DNA of 64,000 bases from Metallyticus violacea. Taxonomy: Eukaryota; Arthropoda; Insecta; Mantodea; Metallyticidae. The DNA is taken from the NCBI GenBank assembly GCA_030762175.1, contig CM060831.1:137806001-137870000 (forward strand). Reading direction: 5' to 3'. The translations under genes were made by a program, and so were the position numbers. The stretch's first letter is position 1; every line of letters begins with the position of its first letter. Below are positions 1 to 11,809 of this stretch, in pieces. Below the pieces are notes generated by a model. It worked only from the letters and a program-made list of their open reading frames with translations. It did not search any database and was not told where the DNA came from.

Positions 1-85
1 AAGAATTTTCACTCTAATGTTCTCCTAAGCTATTCATACAAAGACTGATAATATTAACAAGTAAGTTAGAGCACAGTATGCAATA

Positions 86-1405
86 TACGAGGTTTGTTCA
101 AAAAATTCCAGAACATTTGATAATTATGTGCCAATGGAGTGTTGGAGCGAAATGTGGTTGGCATCCCTGCACATGCCTGTGTTTAATGTGTATCTGCCGG
201 AAGTTTCATTATTGTATGTCTGTTAGTTATTGTTCATAGCTATATTGAGTAGAACGATGTGTCGCACAGTTTGCGAATTGCGAGATGGCAGAGTTGGAGG
301 AGCAACATGTCTGCATTAAATTTTATGTGAAACTCAAGAAAACCTTTACAGAGACACACCAATGATGCAGAAGGCCTACGGTGATGAGTGATTAAGCTGT
401 ACTCGGTGTCACGAATGATTCATGCGGTTTAAAAATGGCCGGGCGGAAGTTAAGGATGACCTCGTTCAGGACGCCCTTCGACGTCTACCGACGACGCTCA
501 TGTCAGAAACGTCAACGAAATTGTACATGTCAATCGACGATTAACTGTTTGAGAGATTGCAGAATAATGTAACATTTCAGTTGGATCACGTCATGAAATT
601 CTGACACAGCATCTTTGGAATGCATCGTGTTGCTGCCAAGTTTGTCCCACGGCTCATGAGTCAAGACCAGAATGACTATCGCCTCGCAATCTGTGAAGAG
701 CTTTTGGATCGCGCAAATGAGAATGAGATGTTCCTTAAGAGAATCATAACTGGTGATGAGACGTGGGTCTACGGTTATGATGTTGAGACCAAGGTTCAAT
801 CTTCACAATGGGTTGGGAAAGGTTCTCCAAGGCCCAAAAAGCTCGTCAGGTCAGGTCAAATGTGAAAGCCATGCTGATAGTTTTCTTTGACTTTGAAGGA
901 TTCATCATGAATTCGTGTCACAAGGCCAACCTGTTAATCGATGGTACTATCGGGACGTGTTGCGATGCCTGTGAGAAAGAAATGGCCTGAAATGTGGCGA
1001 AACAATTCATGGCTCTTGCATCATAACACACCCGCACATTCATCCCTGTTGGTACGTGACTATTGCACAAAAAACGAGATCACCGTGCCGCCTCATCCTA
1101 CGTAGTCTCCAGGCCTGGTCCCTGCGGGCTTTTTTTTTTATTATTATTATTATTATTTCCAAAGTTGAAAACCCCGTTGAAAGAACGAAGATTTGCAACG
1201 GTAGACGAGATAAAAGAAAATTCGACGCTTCGAGCGATCCAGAAAGAGGTGTACCAAGACTGCTTCCGGAAGTGGAAACGGCGTCGGGAGCGGTGTATCA
1301 ATTGTGGAGGAGAGTATTTCGAAGGAGACCATGCATAATAAGTAAAAGGTAAGCGTAGAAAAATTTTGTGAACAAAGTTCCGGAATTTTTTGAACATACC
1401 TCGTA
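86..1405 (+). mobile_element. Mariner transposon, decayed, with both terminal inverted repeats
   Basis: The element is bounded by inverted repeats. The left end from 88 reads CGAGGTTTGTTCAAAAAATT and the right end, read in reverse from 1403, reads CGAGGTATGTTCAAAAAATT; TA lies at 86-87 and 1404-1405. Between them a mariner transposase can be followed in shifting frames. An N-terminal helix-turn-helix region starts near 284 (MAELEEQHV). The first catalytic Asp is in ITGDETWVYGYD near 746-780, the HHNTPAHSSL block is near 1018-1045, and the C-terminal FPKLKTPLKE...RRFATVDEIKE block runs from about 1155. Several stops and frameshifts break it, and a TTA run at 1130-1156 lies inside the catalytic region. 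It cannot encode an active transposase. Confidence 0.93.
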
Positions 1406-2379
1406 TTTTCCAAAACATGGTTTATAAATTCAGGTGGGTACTTCTGCTAGGAATCAAAAACTCTAAAATTATGATATGCCTAAGAACTAAGAATACTATC
1501 AAAGCAACAGATCTTAATATTTTAAACTTAATCTCAACAACTTATTTTCATAAGAACACACCTCTGCCACCCTTTTTAAAGCTGGAAGTGGATGCTGTTG
1601 ATAGGGTATTGGACGTCAGTGAGATGGCACTGCCATGTCGCTTTAGGTTGTTTTCACTTCCATAACCGGATTCAGTCTGAAAACAATTTAAAAATGTAAT
1701 TCTGGAAAATTTTCAAGCAATAGGAACAAGTATGAAATTTGTTGCAGATTTTTAAAATCATCCAGCTTTATTCTCAAAGTATTTTTATAGACTTTAGGTG
1801 TTCATTAAAGATTTAGTTCAAAGTTTTGTTTAGTAGCTATTCAGAAGTTCAAATAAATGTATAAACTAGTTTACTCCATTTAATTATTAAAACTAAACCA
1901 AAATAAATTACATTTTAAATAATGACAATGCAACATTTTTTGTACATAATAAAAACTAGGTTCACTTAAAATATTTTCATTTATTTTAATTTATTAATTT
2001 AATATCTATAAAAAGATTGGTCAAAATTTTCATTTCTAATTGCTTCAACAAAGTCACAGATTAACAAATTTACCCCACATTTTCACATCTAATATGCTAA
2101 CTTTAACCTTCTGGCACTGCACTATGGTAAAAAGTACAACAAAGTATAATTTTTTAAAGTAAATTAAAAGTTTGGTCACCAACAAGGTATTGGTCCTTCT
2201 TCAATGTTACTGTTAAATATGTAGTTTTATTAGTTTTTATCATTCAGTTTCAAAAGAAGAATAAGCAGTGAATGTGTCTCTGTTGTTCTTTTACAATATG
2301 CGAATACTCTTGTGTGCTTTTTTCAGTTTTCCATCCCCAATAGTAAATTGCTTGAGATACAACATTTAAACGATTTGTA

Positions 2380-3121
2380 AAAGAGGAAGACCTACTGTGG
2401 GTACTTCAGGAAGTATTAAATGAAAAGAACAGCAGTGACCTTGACTTTGGTGAACGTAATGGTGACCTAAGTGATGAAAATGGAAAACAGTGACCATTGC
2501 AGTGAAATTCAAATTTAACAGATGATAATGTAGATAGTAAGAGAGGGGAAGGTACAGAGGAAAAAATTTTTACACAGGAAACATGGAAAAAACATGTTTT
2601 GGAATTCTGAAAATCTAATGAAAAAACATTGTGAAAGTCTTCCCTGGGTCAAAACCATGCACCAAGAATATTGTTGAAGAAAATGAAGTGTTCATTAAAA
2701 TAACTGATATCAACGTGGTGGATGATTTTGTAAAATGGACTAATAAGTTTATACAGGATGTTCAAAATGCATTTTCTAGAGAAAGGGTTTGTAAGAAAAC
2801 ACCAAGAAGCAACCTTATGGCCTTGATAGAATATTATTTCATGGCACAAAGAAAGAACATTATACAAATGTGAGGAAACTGTGAACATCTGATAGTGCTG
2901 GAGTACAATTTTACGAGCTATAATAAGTCATTCTAGATTTTTGTTATGATGCATACACTTTGATTACTTAGAAACTAGACAAGAGAGAAAAACTATTGAT
3001 AAACAGACTGTTGTTCACTCAGTTTTCACTGCTTTTGTACAGAACTCCCAAGACTGCTACAACTTTGGTGAATTCGTAGAATGATGATGCTTCCTTTCCC
3101 AGGACATTCATCCTGGATTCA

Positions 3122-3162
<41 letters not shown>

Positions 3163-3480
3163 ACACACACCAAACAAACCAGCAATATATGGATTCAAGA
3201 TGACTGCATTGCGTGGTGCTAAAACCTTCTATTGCAGCAATCTTGAAATCTACTGTGGACAGCAACCATTTTTCTTCATAAATATCATTCCAAACCACTG
3301 ATGCCTGAAGATGGAGAAAATCCTCCAGCAGAATCTGCCACAAAGCATGGAATCTGTTCCTTGTGTGGATGGAAAAAGAAGGTTCCATGAAATGTGAAAA
3401 TTGTAGATGATTTACATGTAAATCTCATGCTAAAAGGCAAGTGGTATGTTATGTTGTGCTGAAGAAAATCTTCAGTGATC
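2380..3480 (+). pseudogene. piggyBac-like transposase relic, internally deleted (copy 1)
   Basis: An acidic N-terminal stretch near 2430-2480 (SDLDFGERNGDLSDENGK) is followed by a block at 2631-2873 containing VVDDFVKWTNKF and NLMALIEYYF, resembling the region before the catalytic core of piggyBac transposases. A cysteine-rich tail at about 3355-3430 reads CSLCGWKKKVP, then in a shifted frame MKCENCR and CKSHAKRQ. This matches the CxxC...CxxC...CxxH zinc-binding tail of the family. The DDD core is missing and stops and frameshifts are present. The assignment rests on motif order seen by eye. Confidence 0.6.
3125..3170. repeat. (TG)n followed by (CA)n microsatellite
   Basis: About 18 TG units run straight into a short CA run, so the end is self-complementary. 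It lies within the piggyBac relic. Confidence 0.95.
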
Positions 3481-4294
3481 AAAAACAGTTGATTTCAGTT
3501 TTCTGGATGTTTAATATGTTACAAGATAAAATAATCTGTGCCCTATATGACTACTGATGTTCAGTAGAATTATAAATATTTTACCTAAAACTTATCTATA
3601 CATTTGAAGAAATGTTTTCATTGTTTCTGCTGTTTGTTTTATTTAATGATTAATAGAATTGACCACTATAAAATGTCTCTAACATAAATATTTTATCTAA
3701 GTATAGATTAGAAATATCTTATTTGTTTAATTTTGAAGCTATTTACAGTGAAGGTATTGTATGTTAATTTATATAATGCAGGTAAATTAATATAGAAATA
3801 TCTTAACTAAAACTTGAGATTTTAGAGTATATTTTGTTTTACATTTTACTTTATTCAATGATTATTAATATTCAAAATTTGATAGAACTAATGTAGAAAG
3901 CATTAATAAATATTAAGAAAAAAAATCTCTATTGAAGAATTACAAATGTATGACTGCAAAGAGTGTTGTATAAAGTACAACTCACGAGTAGTCATGTAAA
4001 CAAAAAAATCTGGGTGCCAAAAGGTTGAGGAGCAATTTTCCCTTTACATGGGATGGCACATAATATGAGTTGGGCCACTGCAGGTGGTGCAGAAGAAGAA
4101 CTGGCATACATTCACATGTGTCCTGAGCAGCAACATAGTTGACTGATTATTTAGGTCAATTAGGCCACTTTGGTTCCAATCAACTTGCTGAACTGAAATT
4201 TATGGTATACAAAGGTAGCCTTTGGTTTCTTCCTTCACCCATTTTACCATTGCTTCATCATCGTAGCAAAATGCAATGCAATGATAATTGTACA
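3481..4294. other. No recognisable feature
   Basis: AT-rich sequence inside the CERT intron. No exon, coding relic or terminal repeat could be recognised. Confidence 0.5.
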
Positions 4295-5270
4295 ATCTAA
4301 AGATGGCCTGTTCTGTTTCCTTACTCTTTGCAGATGATACTAGTGCATTCATTTAAGGAAAATCATCAGAACAGTTATCAATTAAGGCAGATAATGAAAT
4401 TCAAAGAATTGAACTTGTGATTTGAAGCTAATACATTGTTCTTAAATTATTGTAAAACAGATTTTATTCAGTTCAAAACTAAATTTAAGAATGTCCCTGA
4501 ACTTTAGTGTTCAATACCAAAACCACACCGTTATGGAAGCCTCTCACACCAAATTTCTAGAGTTAGAAGCTGAATTGGAAGACATTTTTTGCTTCAATGC
4601 TACCCCATTGTTTTCATGAACTTCTGGGTATTCCCCATTGGCATGGCTGTATTGTAGCAGACTTCTGAAACTGAAAAGCACTTAGGGTGCTGCTATGTTA
4701 TCCCAGTGAGATGGTGTGAAAGTGATATGGTTATAATATCCTTAAAACTATGGGAACCTAAATGTATGTAGGGATGGATGAATGAAATGAGTTAATGATG
4801 GTGCAAATGAACTCCTTGGTGCCTTAAAGCTATCTGACATTCACCTCCTAAAAGAAGGGATAAAAAATTGCCTATACTGTTTGACCTGACTGGGAATCAA
4901 ACCTAGGACCTTTGGAATAGTAGCCACATATGCTACCACAAAGGCAGTTGTAACAGACATATAAATAGCATAATTCTTAAGTTCAGCTCAGTTTGTTATG
5001 CCTTAAGAAGTCTGAGAAACCTTCTACATCACAAACTTTTGTGTACTTTATACTAAGTCACTTTAATTCAATTCTGAGATATGGAATCATTTTTGAGAGT
5101 AATTATGTACATTGTAAAAGACTGTTCATTCTGTAAAAAAGAGTATTTTGAATCTAAGTGATGTTGAAGCTCAAAGAGTTTGTAAACCTATATTCAAAAA
5201 TCTTTAAGTCCTTAATATCACAATGAATATATATCTGCAAAGGTGAAATACCAGTAAGTGTACTTTTGAT
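4295..5270 (+). mobile_element. LINE reverse-transcriptase relic, interrupted by a SINE-like insert
   Basis: The plus strand contains LFADDTSAFI near 4320-4352, the conserved reverse-transcriptase catalytic motif. Downstream in shifting frames are NEIQRIEL, HTKFLELEAELED (about 4536-4580), and after 4950 YALRSLRNLL and NSILRYGIIFESN (about 5070-5105). The order and spacing match the palm and thumb of RTE/CR1/jockey-type LINEs. There are many stops. The unit is interrupted at about 4738-4948 by a tRNA-like repeat. The endonuclease is not visible, so it is a 5'-truncated fragment. Confidence 0.72.
4738..4948 (-). repeat. tRNA-derived SINE-like repeat inserted in a LINE
   Basis: On the minus strand a head with an A-box-like TGGTAGCATATG is followed by a B-box-like GGTTTGATTCC near 4905. 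LINE reverse-transcriptase sequence reads through on both sides, which shows it is an insert. It differs from SINE-A and SINE-B elsewhere in the window. No clear target-site duplication was found. Confidence 0.5.
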
Positions 5271-5559
5271 CAAAAATGAATTATTGGCATCCTGCAATTC
5301 TCAAGATTTTTCACACTGTGAAAAATTGGACAGTCTAATTTCAATTAGTTGCAGAAATACTGAACTGAGAAAAAGTGTGTAGAATGCAGTTTGTGGTAAA
5401 TTTATTGGTTAATTGACTACAGGTTTTGCAAACTAGCATGACGAGGTATATGAATCCAAGGAATTCCAAGAAACTATTATGCAAATAACCAATTCAAGTG
5501 GTCAGTTAACCAGTCACCAAGCAGGAGTGAAAGATGAACTACTGCAAGCGAGATGTGTA

Positions 5560-6840
5560 ATTTTGTCATTACAGATGCTATGTTGTAAGATGTAGTAAAG
5601 TGGACAAATACTCAACAAAAAAAAAAAAAAAATGGAAATACAAGGATAATGCTATGTTTGAGAAACCGATTTAGTGGAGCCAAAGGCATTCATTAGTCTT
5701 TTGCTACACACTGCAGTGTTCAAGTCTTATTATGAAGATTTAAAGTTTTTGTTTGCAACATATGGAACCGGCAGAGATATATTCCAGTGTGTATCATCCA
5801 AGGAAAGTTCTGCATTTTTACTAGCATTCCTCAAATTTGACAACCTAAGTGACACAGAAGGAGAAAAAAAAATTGATCCATCAGCTCCATTTGCAGATCT
5901 TTTTGCTAAGTTTATACAGAATTGCCAGGATATACACTATTGGAAGCTGTGCCACAGTGGATGAAATGTTAGAGGTTTCCGTGGATGAAGCAAATTTCTA
6001 TACATGGTCTTAAGATCATGTGCATGACAGATGCAAAAAGCAGATATCTTCACAATGCCTACTTATACACTGGAAAGGATTCTGATGCTATAACACATAT
6101 AATGAACATAAATTTCTGAAACCAACATAAGCTGTTATTTGGCTGAAAAGTCATTTGTAGGCACTTTGAAGAAAAACAAGAAACAGATATCGCACAAATT
6201 TCTATCACATAGAAACTAGAGAAGTGAATTAAGAACTCCGTAGTTTCAGTAATGAAATGCAAAAGCCCATGTACCAAAGAAGAATAAAGAAGTAGGGTTG
6301 ATATTCTCCATGGATCACTCTAGTGGCACAGACATTGCAAGTGGTAAGCCAGAAATCATTGTCTACCACAATAAAACCAGTACATTCCCTGGATGTAAAA
6401 TGTGCTCAGTATAGCTGTGGTTGTCAATATCACAGATGGTCTACAGCTATTTTTACAGAATTATATACATTAGTGGAGAAAATGTACATATGATGAACGA
6501 TTTTACAAAAATAATCCACCCCTTTCCAGATGAATTGCATGAAAATGTTTGCAAAGTAGGTCACTAGACTATTTATGGAAATAAGAGTTACTAACAAATA
6601 CCTCACTATGAAACTCCAATCTGCATTAGGAGAAGTTTGGGTATTCGGGAGGTACTACTATGCTTTGAAGAGAAACTTCAGAAGCAGAAAGTGCACTATG
6701 TGTGTCCTCCCAACAAAAGAAGAAAAACTGTGCTCATGTGCCGCCCTTGCAGCAAGTAAAAACTTGCCAAAATTGTCACCATACATGAATCTATGTGTAT
6801 GTTTGAAAGCGAAGCAAAGAAGACTTGTAATTATGTGTAA
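5560..6840 (+). pseudogene. piggyBac-like transposase relic (copy 2)
   Basis: The open stretch 5674-5964 reads EPKAFISLLLHTAVFKSYYE, then FATYGTGRDIFQ and FLLAFLKFDN. This is the characteristic piggyBac block before the first catalytic aspartate. Later pieces include AYLYTGKDSD (about 6058-6087), matching the Y-TGK motif, then NITDGLQLF and a cysteine-containing tail near 6690-6800. Stops and frameshifts occur throughout. A poly-A run at about 5620-5636 lies inside the coding relic. The intact upstream block resembles copy 1, so both may belong to related subfamilies. Confidence 0.78.
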
Positions 6841-7149
6841 ATAGAAATATGTAACAAACAGAGCCTATTGAATTTATAGCCTTGAAATGTTGCTTGTAGT
6901 TTTATTAAATAAATATCTTTATTTTGGAATTCTTACTTGAATTATATTAATGCATTCTTAAACTAACAATTTCTATAAATAAAGAGTAAAAACTAGGATT
7001 AAAACCATAACACATTTAGTATTTTTATATGTATGAAATAATTTCTTAGTTTTTGTCAGTTATGTTTATTAATATTTCTATCTATTCAGTTGATTTCTTA
7101 AGTTGATTTCCAATTTACATTTTAATAACATATCTTCTTTAATAACGAA

Positions 7150-8440
7150 GTAAACCAAAAATGCATCATGTGCTTGAAAACAGCATTAAATTAAGGAAAG
7201 CTTTTTGCAAATCTAAGCTTATTATCAATAACAATAAACAACTAATCTGCAGTGAATGCTTTCGCAGAACATTTGAGGAAACAACTGGATTTATTGAAAG
7301 TGTAGCTAAAAGAAGAAAGATTCATTTACTGAAATAATAATTGCACCTGATGATAGAGGAAGATCTCCTACAAATAAAACAGCTGAGCAAAAATTACAGA
7401 TTGCAAAAGCTTACATCTCTCATCCCCTAGTTATAATAGTCATTATGCCGAAACAAAACTTCTAAGCCATTTTTGTCACCTGATCTTTGTCTATCAAAGA
7501 TGTATTGTATATTGAATATACAGAAAACCCTGTTTGAATGAAAATGTATTTCAGATGCTTCTCTAATGTTAGCCTAGTGTTCAAGAAGCCAAAACAAGAC
7601 ACTTGTCACCAATATGATATACTTAAAATGGATATCAACACTTGGATAGGAAAAGCTAGAGAACTGGCAATACAGGAACAAGAAGCACATTACAAAGTTG
7701 CTGAGGAATCTTACGATGCCAAGAGACATGATAGAGAAACAGTAAAAGACAGTGAAAAGATGGCTGAATTTACCTTTGATCTGCAACAGTGCCTGGCACA
7801 CCTTATCTTACTATATTTGTCTCATTCTATAAAAAATAGTTGTAAACATTCAATCTAACAATCCACAATTTAGTCGCCAATGAAGCTACTTGTTTTATGT
7901 GGAATGAAGTGATATCTGGAAGAGTGCTAACGAAATAACTTCTTGTCTCTATGAATTCATTCTGCAGTTGCCAAAGAGATATTTATTCAGATAGTTGTTA
8001 GGGAAAGAACAGAAACAGTATTGAAGCTGCTATGCTCAGCATCTTTATTGAGAAGAGGAGCAACATCCATGAAATTAATCACATGCTTTTGGTGAGTGAA
8101 CATATCCATATAGAATGTGATTCTCTATGCTATTGTCGAAAGGGAGAAAAAGAGAATGGAAATGAAAATTAACCACCCTAATTAGCGGTATTAGCTAGTA
8201 TAGTCATGTAAATGCAAGAAACCATTCTAAGTTTTCATGATGAAAAGAAAACAATCATTAGACTGCAGCTACTTGACAAAAATCACCTGGCCATTACAGA
8301 TGAAGAAAATGGACATTGAAGGTAAAATTCCTTTGGATCAGAACTTACTGGCTTCAGGTGTAAACCTGAAAGTCCAGGAAAATATTTTTCAAGTATCCCT
8401 CTCTCAGGAAGAAAATTTTCCATCAGAAGGCGTGGAGTGA
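7150..8440 (+). pseudogene. Relic of a transposon-encoded protein with a PNKT / SDSC-GQNRN layout
   Basis: Successive blocks read LICSECFRRTFEETTGF (about 7249), APDDRGRSPTNKTAEQ (about 7345), VFKKPKQDTCHQYD (about 7578), then FTFDLQQCL near 7770, IHNLVANEATCFMWNE (about 7860) and SDSC followed by GKNRN near 8000. I recognise this order from uncharacterised DDE-type transposon proteins common in insect genomes. I cannot name the superfamily firmly. Stops and frameshifts make it non-functional. It could instead be a decayed domesticated gene, but the density of breaks argues for a dead transposon. Confidence 0.5.
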
Positions 8441-9715
8441 AATTAAATATTTATAAATCAATTTTTTTTAAATGTGATTTAAAGCGTTCTTAGATGTGTA
8501 ATTGAAAAAGAGTTGGCTATAATGAAAATAAATGGATAATGTTTGGCTTAAAGTGTGTTGTTTAATATGAACACCAATAGGTAAATCACCAAAACAGCTA
8601 TACAACAGACAGGAAAAACCACCTAAGTCAGTTTAGGTCAAAACTACAGAGCACAGTGAACTGTAAACATTTCTATTTAAAATATCTTGTTTAAAAAACT
8701 ATATCCCCCAAAATCATTTTTTGAACATTAATTCATGACTTTGTTGGCCATTCCAAACTTTGTTTCCTCTCTCTTGTAAAATGTGCTTTTGGAACTTATC
8801 TGGTTTTTCACACTTTTGCAGATATTTTTGCTTATGTGTTGTCCAGCTGATAATTTTGAAGTTTTGGAAATTAAAGATAGGATTCGTTTTGTGTTTCCTT
8901 TGAAGTTTTAAAATTTATTGTTATAATACCAGATGAAGAAATGCTCTGCATTGACTGCAAATTCAATGACACTTTTTCAAAAATGAAGCTATTATTCTGC
9001 AATTCAAATATATAACTTTCAAGTAACAAACAAGACTCGTTTCAATACTAAAATACAGGTAAATGCATATAATATACAATACATAAGTATATATAAATTC
9101 CTGTGCATTAAACTTAGTACTCTATTTTTTCAATGGGACATTTTAAACCAATCGATGATAGTCATTTATAGAAATTGCTATATTATGTCCAAGGATACAT
9201 CTGGACAAAGTATTCACCTTGCAGAAAAAATGTAAAGATGTATTAGGGTAATTTTCAATTTAAAATCTTCAGACTATTGTGTGAAGGTATTCAAGAAACA
9301 AAAAATATGTTTACACTCTGCTCTTGATAATAATAATTGATTTGAGATAAGAACTGGTAGAATATAAAATGTTGAAGCTTTTCTTGTATCTAGTAAATAA
9401 GTTCAATGTGAAGAATAACAATGTTTGTGACTACAATACTAGATATAATAATGACTGTTTTAGGGAACAAACAAAACATTTACTGATACAGATGATTTTG
9501 TATTGGGGTAGATTCTTTACACTAAATTACCTACTATAATTCAAATGTTACAAGATACAAAGCAATTTCAATACAGGTTACAATATATCTTCATTGAAAA
9601 ATGTTTGCATAAATTTGATGATTTTTAAATATTGTATGCACTTTGTAAACATGGTATGTAATTTTTCTTTTTATACTTAACAATGTTATAAACTTGTTTT
9701 AGTAAATTGACAATG
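8441..9715. other. No recognisable feature
   Basis: AT-rich intronic sequence. A short (GAATT)n run at about 9714-9735 marks its end. No coding or structural signal was recognised. Confidence 0.45.
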
Positions 9716-9865
9716 AATTGAATTGAATTGAATTGACATCTCTGAAAACACCGGTAATCACATCAAATTCAAGAACTTTAAGAAAAACTTGAAACACTTC
9801 CTAATCACCCATGCTTTTTACAAAACAGATGCATACTTGAGCAGTTTAACAATCTGAGCTGTAAC
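9716..9865 (+). mobile_element. LINE ORF2 C-terminal fragment
   Basis: Plus-strand reading IKFKNFKKNLKHFLITHAFY followed by a stop resembles the extreme C-terminus of CR1/jockey-type LINE ORF2. A similar tail is seen at about 62160-62255. Only about 40 codons remain. Confidence 0.4.
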
Positions 9866-10110
9866 ATTTGTCATATTTCAAGTTGTACTTTGTGGTACTG
9901 GCAACATGATCTTGCATTAGTCCTTGATTATGGAAAATTTGTGCTATTTAGCTATAAATTAGATAATTGTGTTGTATTTTTAACTTCAAAACATGACATG
10001 TATCTTGCTTTATTTATTTACATTTGCTTGTAATATATCCTATTCTTTTATTTTATTTGACAGCAGCAGTTATCATATAGAATGTTATATTTCACAAGGA
10101 GCATCATCGG

Positions 10111-10358
10111 CACTGGTGGCCATGTTCATTAAGATCGGAGCTATAGGGTTCGTTTCCCACCAGAACTGTCCTCCTTGACTGAGGTTTTTTCCAGGTTTTC
10201 CTCAGTCATAAATGGCAAATGTAGGGGAGGTACACTTAAGCCTGGATTGCCTCCTTCCTTTAAAAATATCCTTTTCCAATTTATTATTTTATCTCATTAG
10301 TATCTACCATCTGTGGTGCCTCAGTAATAAAAAGGGCATAAAACACCATTCAAAAAAG
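10111..10358 (+). repeat. SINE-A copy A1 (tRNA-derived)
   Basis: Contains a degenerate tRNA-like head (TGGCCATGTTCATT; GGTTCGTTTCC), the family body with TCCTCCTTGACTGAGG and GGGGAGGTACA, the 3' part TGGTGCCTCAGTAATAAAAA, and an A-rich end. It matches at least seven other copies in this window. Confidence 0.85.
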
Positions 10359-10424
10359 TTTTATATATCCTAAAGCATATTCTCATTATAGGATCTATGG
10401 AGCAACAACAATTAACTCCCTCTT

Positions 10425-10705
10425 GTTGATTCGGATTATTTATGGACGCTCTTTAACATATCACATCATCAGCATCCCATTCAATTTAGGGCATGAAATA
10501 GCCGACAAATTTTACTCAGAGGCCTCTTCTTTCAGGCTTGAGGTTCTTTTTCGTGCCGTAAATATGCAACATGGAACTCACAGCTATACTACCCTTCCAA
10601 AGGAAGCCATACGCCCCGAAAAAATCCATTGATCCTGGCCAGGTTTGAACCTGCGATCTTGGGTTTAGGAGGCAAGTATGGTTAACATACACCACCAAAA
10701 CAGAC
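10425..10705 (-). repeat. SINE-B copy B1 with target-site duplication
   Basis: A second tRNA-derived SINE on the minus strand. The tRNA-like head is at the high-coordinate end (about 10630-10700, with a degenerate B box) and the body ends at about 10425. It is flanked by ATTAACTCCCTCTT (10411-10424) and ATTAATTCCCTCTT (10706-10719), a 14-base duplication with one mismatch. Confidence 0.85.
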
Positions 10706-10737
10706 ATTAATTCCCTCTTTTTAATACACACATATAA

Positions 10738-10897
10738 GGAAATGCTAGGAGATACCCTAAACACTTAGGCCCGGAATGCCTCCTTCCTTTAAAAAAATAT
10801 CCTTCCACAAAGTATCATTTCATCTCATGTATCATCAGTATCCACCGCATATGCTGCCTCATTAGTAAAAAGAATTTAAAAAACCATTAAAAAAAGA
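10738..10897 (+). repeat. SINE-A copy A2, 5'-truncated
   Basis: Starts inside the family body at AAATGCTAGGAGATACCCTAA and runs to the A-rich 3' end. The flank after it (TCTATGGAGCAACAACAA near 10929) repeats the flank after A1 (near 10393), so A1 and A2 are products of a local duplication rather than two independent insertions. Confidence 0.8.
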
Positions 10898-11267
10898 CCA
10901 TATACTCAACATTTGCCTATTACAGGTTCTATGGAGCAACAACAAACTCCCACTTACTACCACACATACAATTCCAACAGGGAATAGACATGTAAATTGG
11001 CATCACATTTATGTCATTTTAAAATATAGTGTACAAACTAATTTCTAAGGAATGTGGAAAGTTTCAAAATGAGTATTTTAAGCTATAAATATAGTACATG
11101 CAAAGGAAACTTATTCTACTAGACTTAGACTCCCTTAACTATTTTTAATATATCAATACAAGACACTAGAAACAAAACTGGTGAATAACTTAATACTGCA
11201 AGCAAAGGAATTTGGAATGCAAACTTTTTTTGTAGTTTGCTAGGCCATAAGGTACATTGGTTTAAAG

Positions 11268-11570
11268 CAGCAGTTCTCAAACTGTGGGTCAGGACCCCCT
11301 GTCTGTGGGTTGTGCTGAATATGAGGAAAGTACTTGCTTAAGAACTTATCCATTTTCACAACCCGTTCTTATTAAGAATGTTTAACTAACTGTTGCATTA
11401 TCATTATTTTGACCACTTATACAGCAATGGCTATTATGATTGAAGGATGTCACATTGCTGAAGTATGTGTGTGAACTCTCAAATGAATTATTATTAAGCA
11501 GCAAAGTGAATGGAGGGGTTGCCAATAATTCTCAAAAAGGGGGCTGTGCATGCAAGTTTGGAAACCACTG
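11268..11570. mobile_element. Non-autonomous hAT-like element (303 bp)
   Basis: Terminal inverted repeats are CAGCAGTTCTCAAAC at the left and CAGTGGTTTCCAAAC read in reverse from the right, with 11 of 15 positions equal. The 8-base flanks GTTTAAAG (11260-11267) and GTTTAGAG (11571-11578) match at 7 of 8 positions. The 8-base duplication and the CAG...TTCTCAAAC end are hallmarks of hAT elements. There is no coding capacity. Confidence 0.8.
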
Positions 11571-11809
11571 GTTTAGAGTAATGACATAATCACATTATTA
11601 TTTGATATCCATGTATCTCATACTAGATATTATGCTATCCCATTCATTCTAACTTCACTTAGTAATTTTTATTAATATTTAATATAATATTTTATTTCAA
11701 AATTAGCTCAATGTTTATTTTAATTATTTGTTAAATTGTTATGCCTTCTTATTGATAAAAGAAAATTAAATGTCTGAAATTTTCACCAATTTGAACTATT
11801 TCTGCGCAC

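Noticed and set aside
1098..1418. Antisense open frames of 106 and 86 codons
   Set aside because: They are shadows of the mariner C-terminus and of the TTA run.
9714..9735. (GAATT)n run as a regulatory array
   Set aside because: Four short units at the edge of a LINE fragment; most likely simple-sequence slippage.
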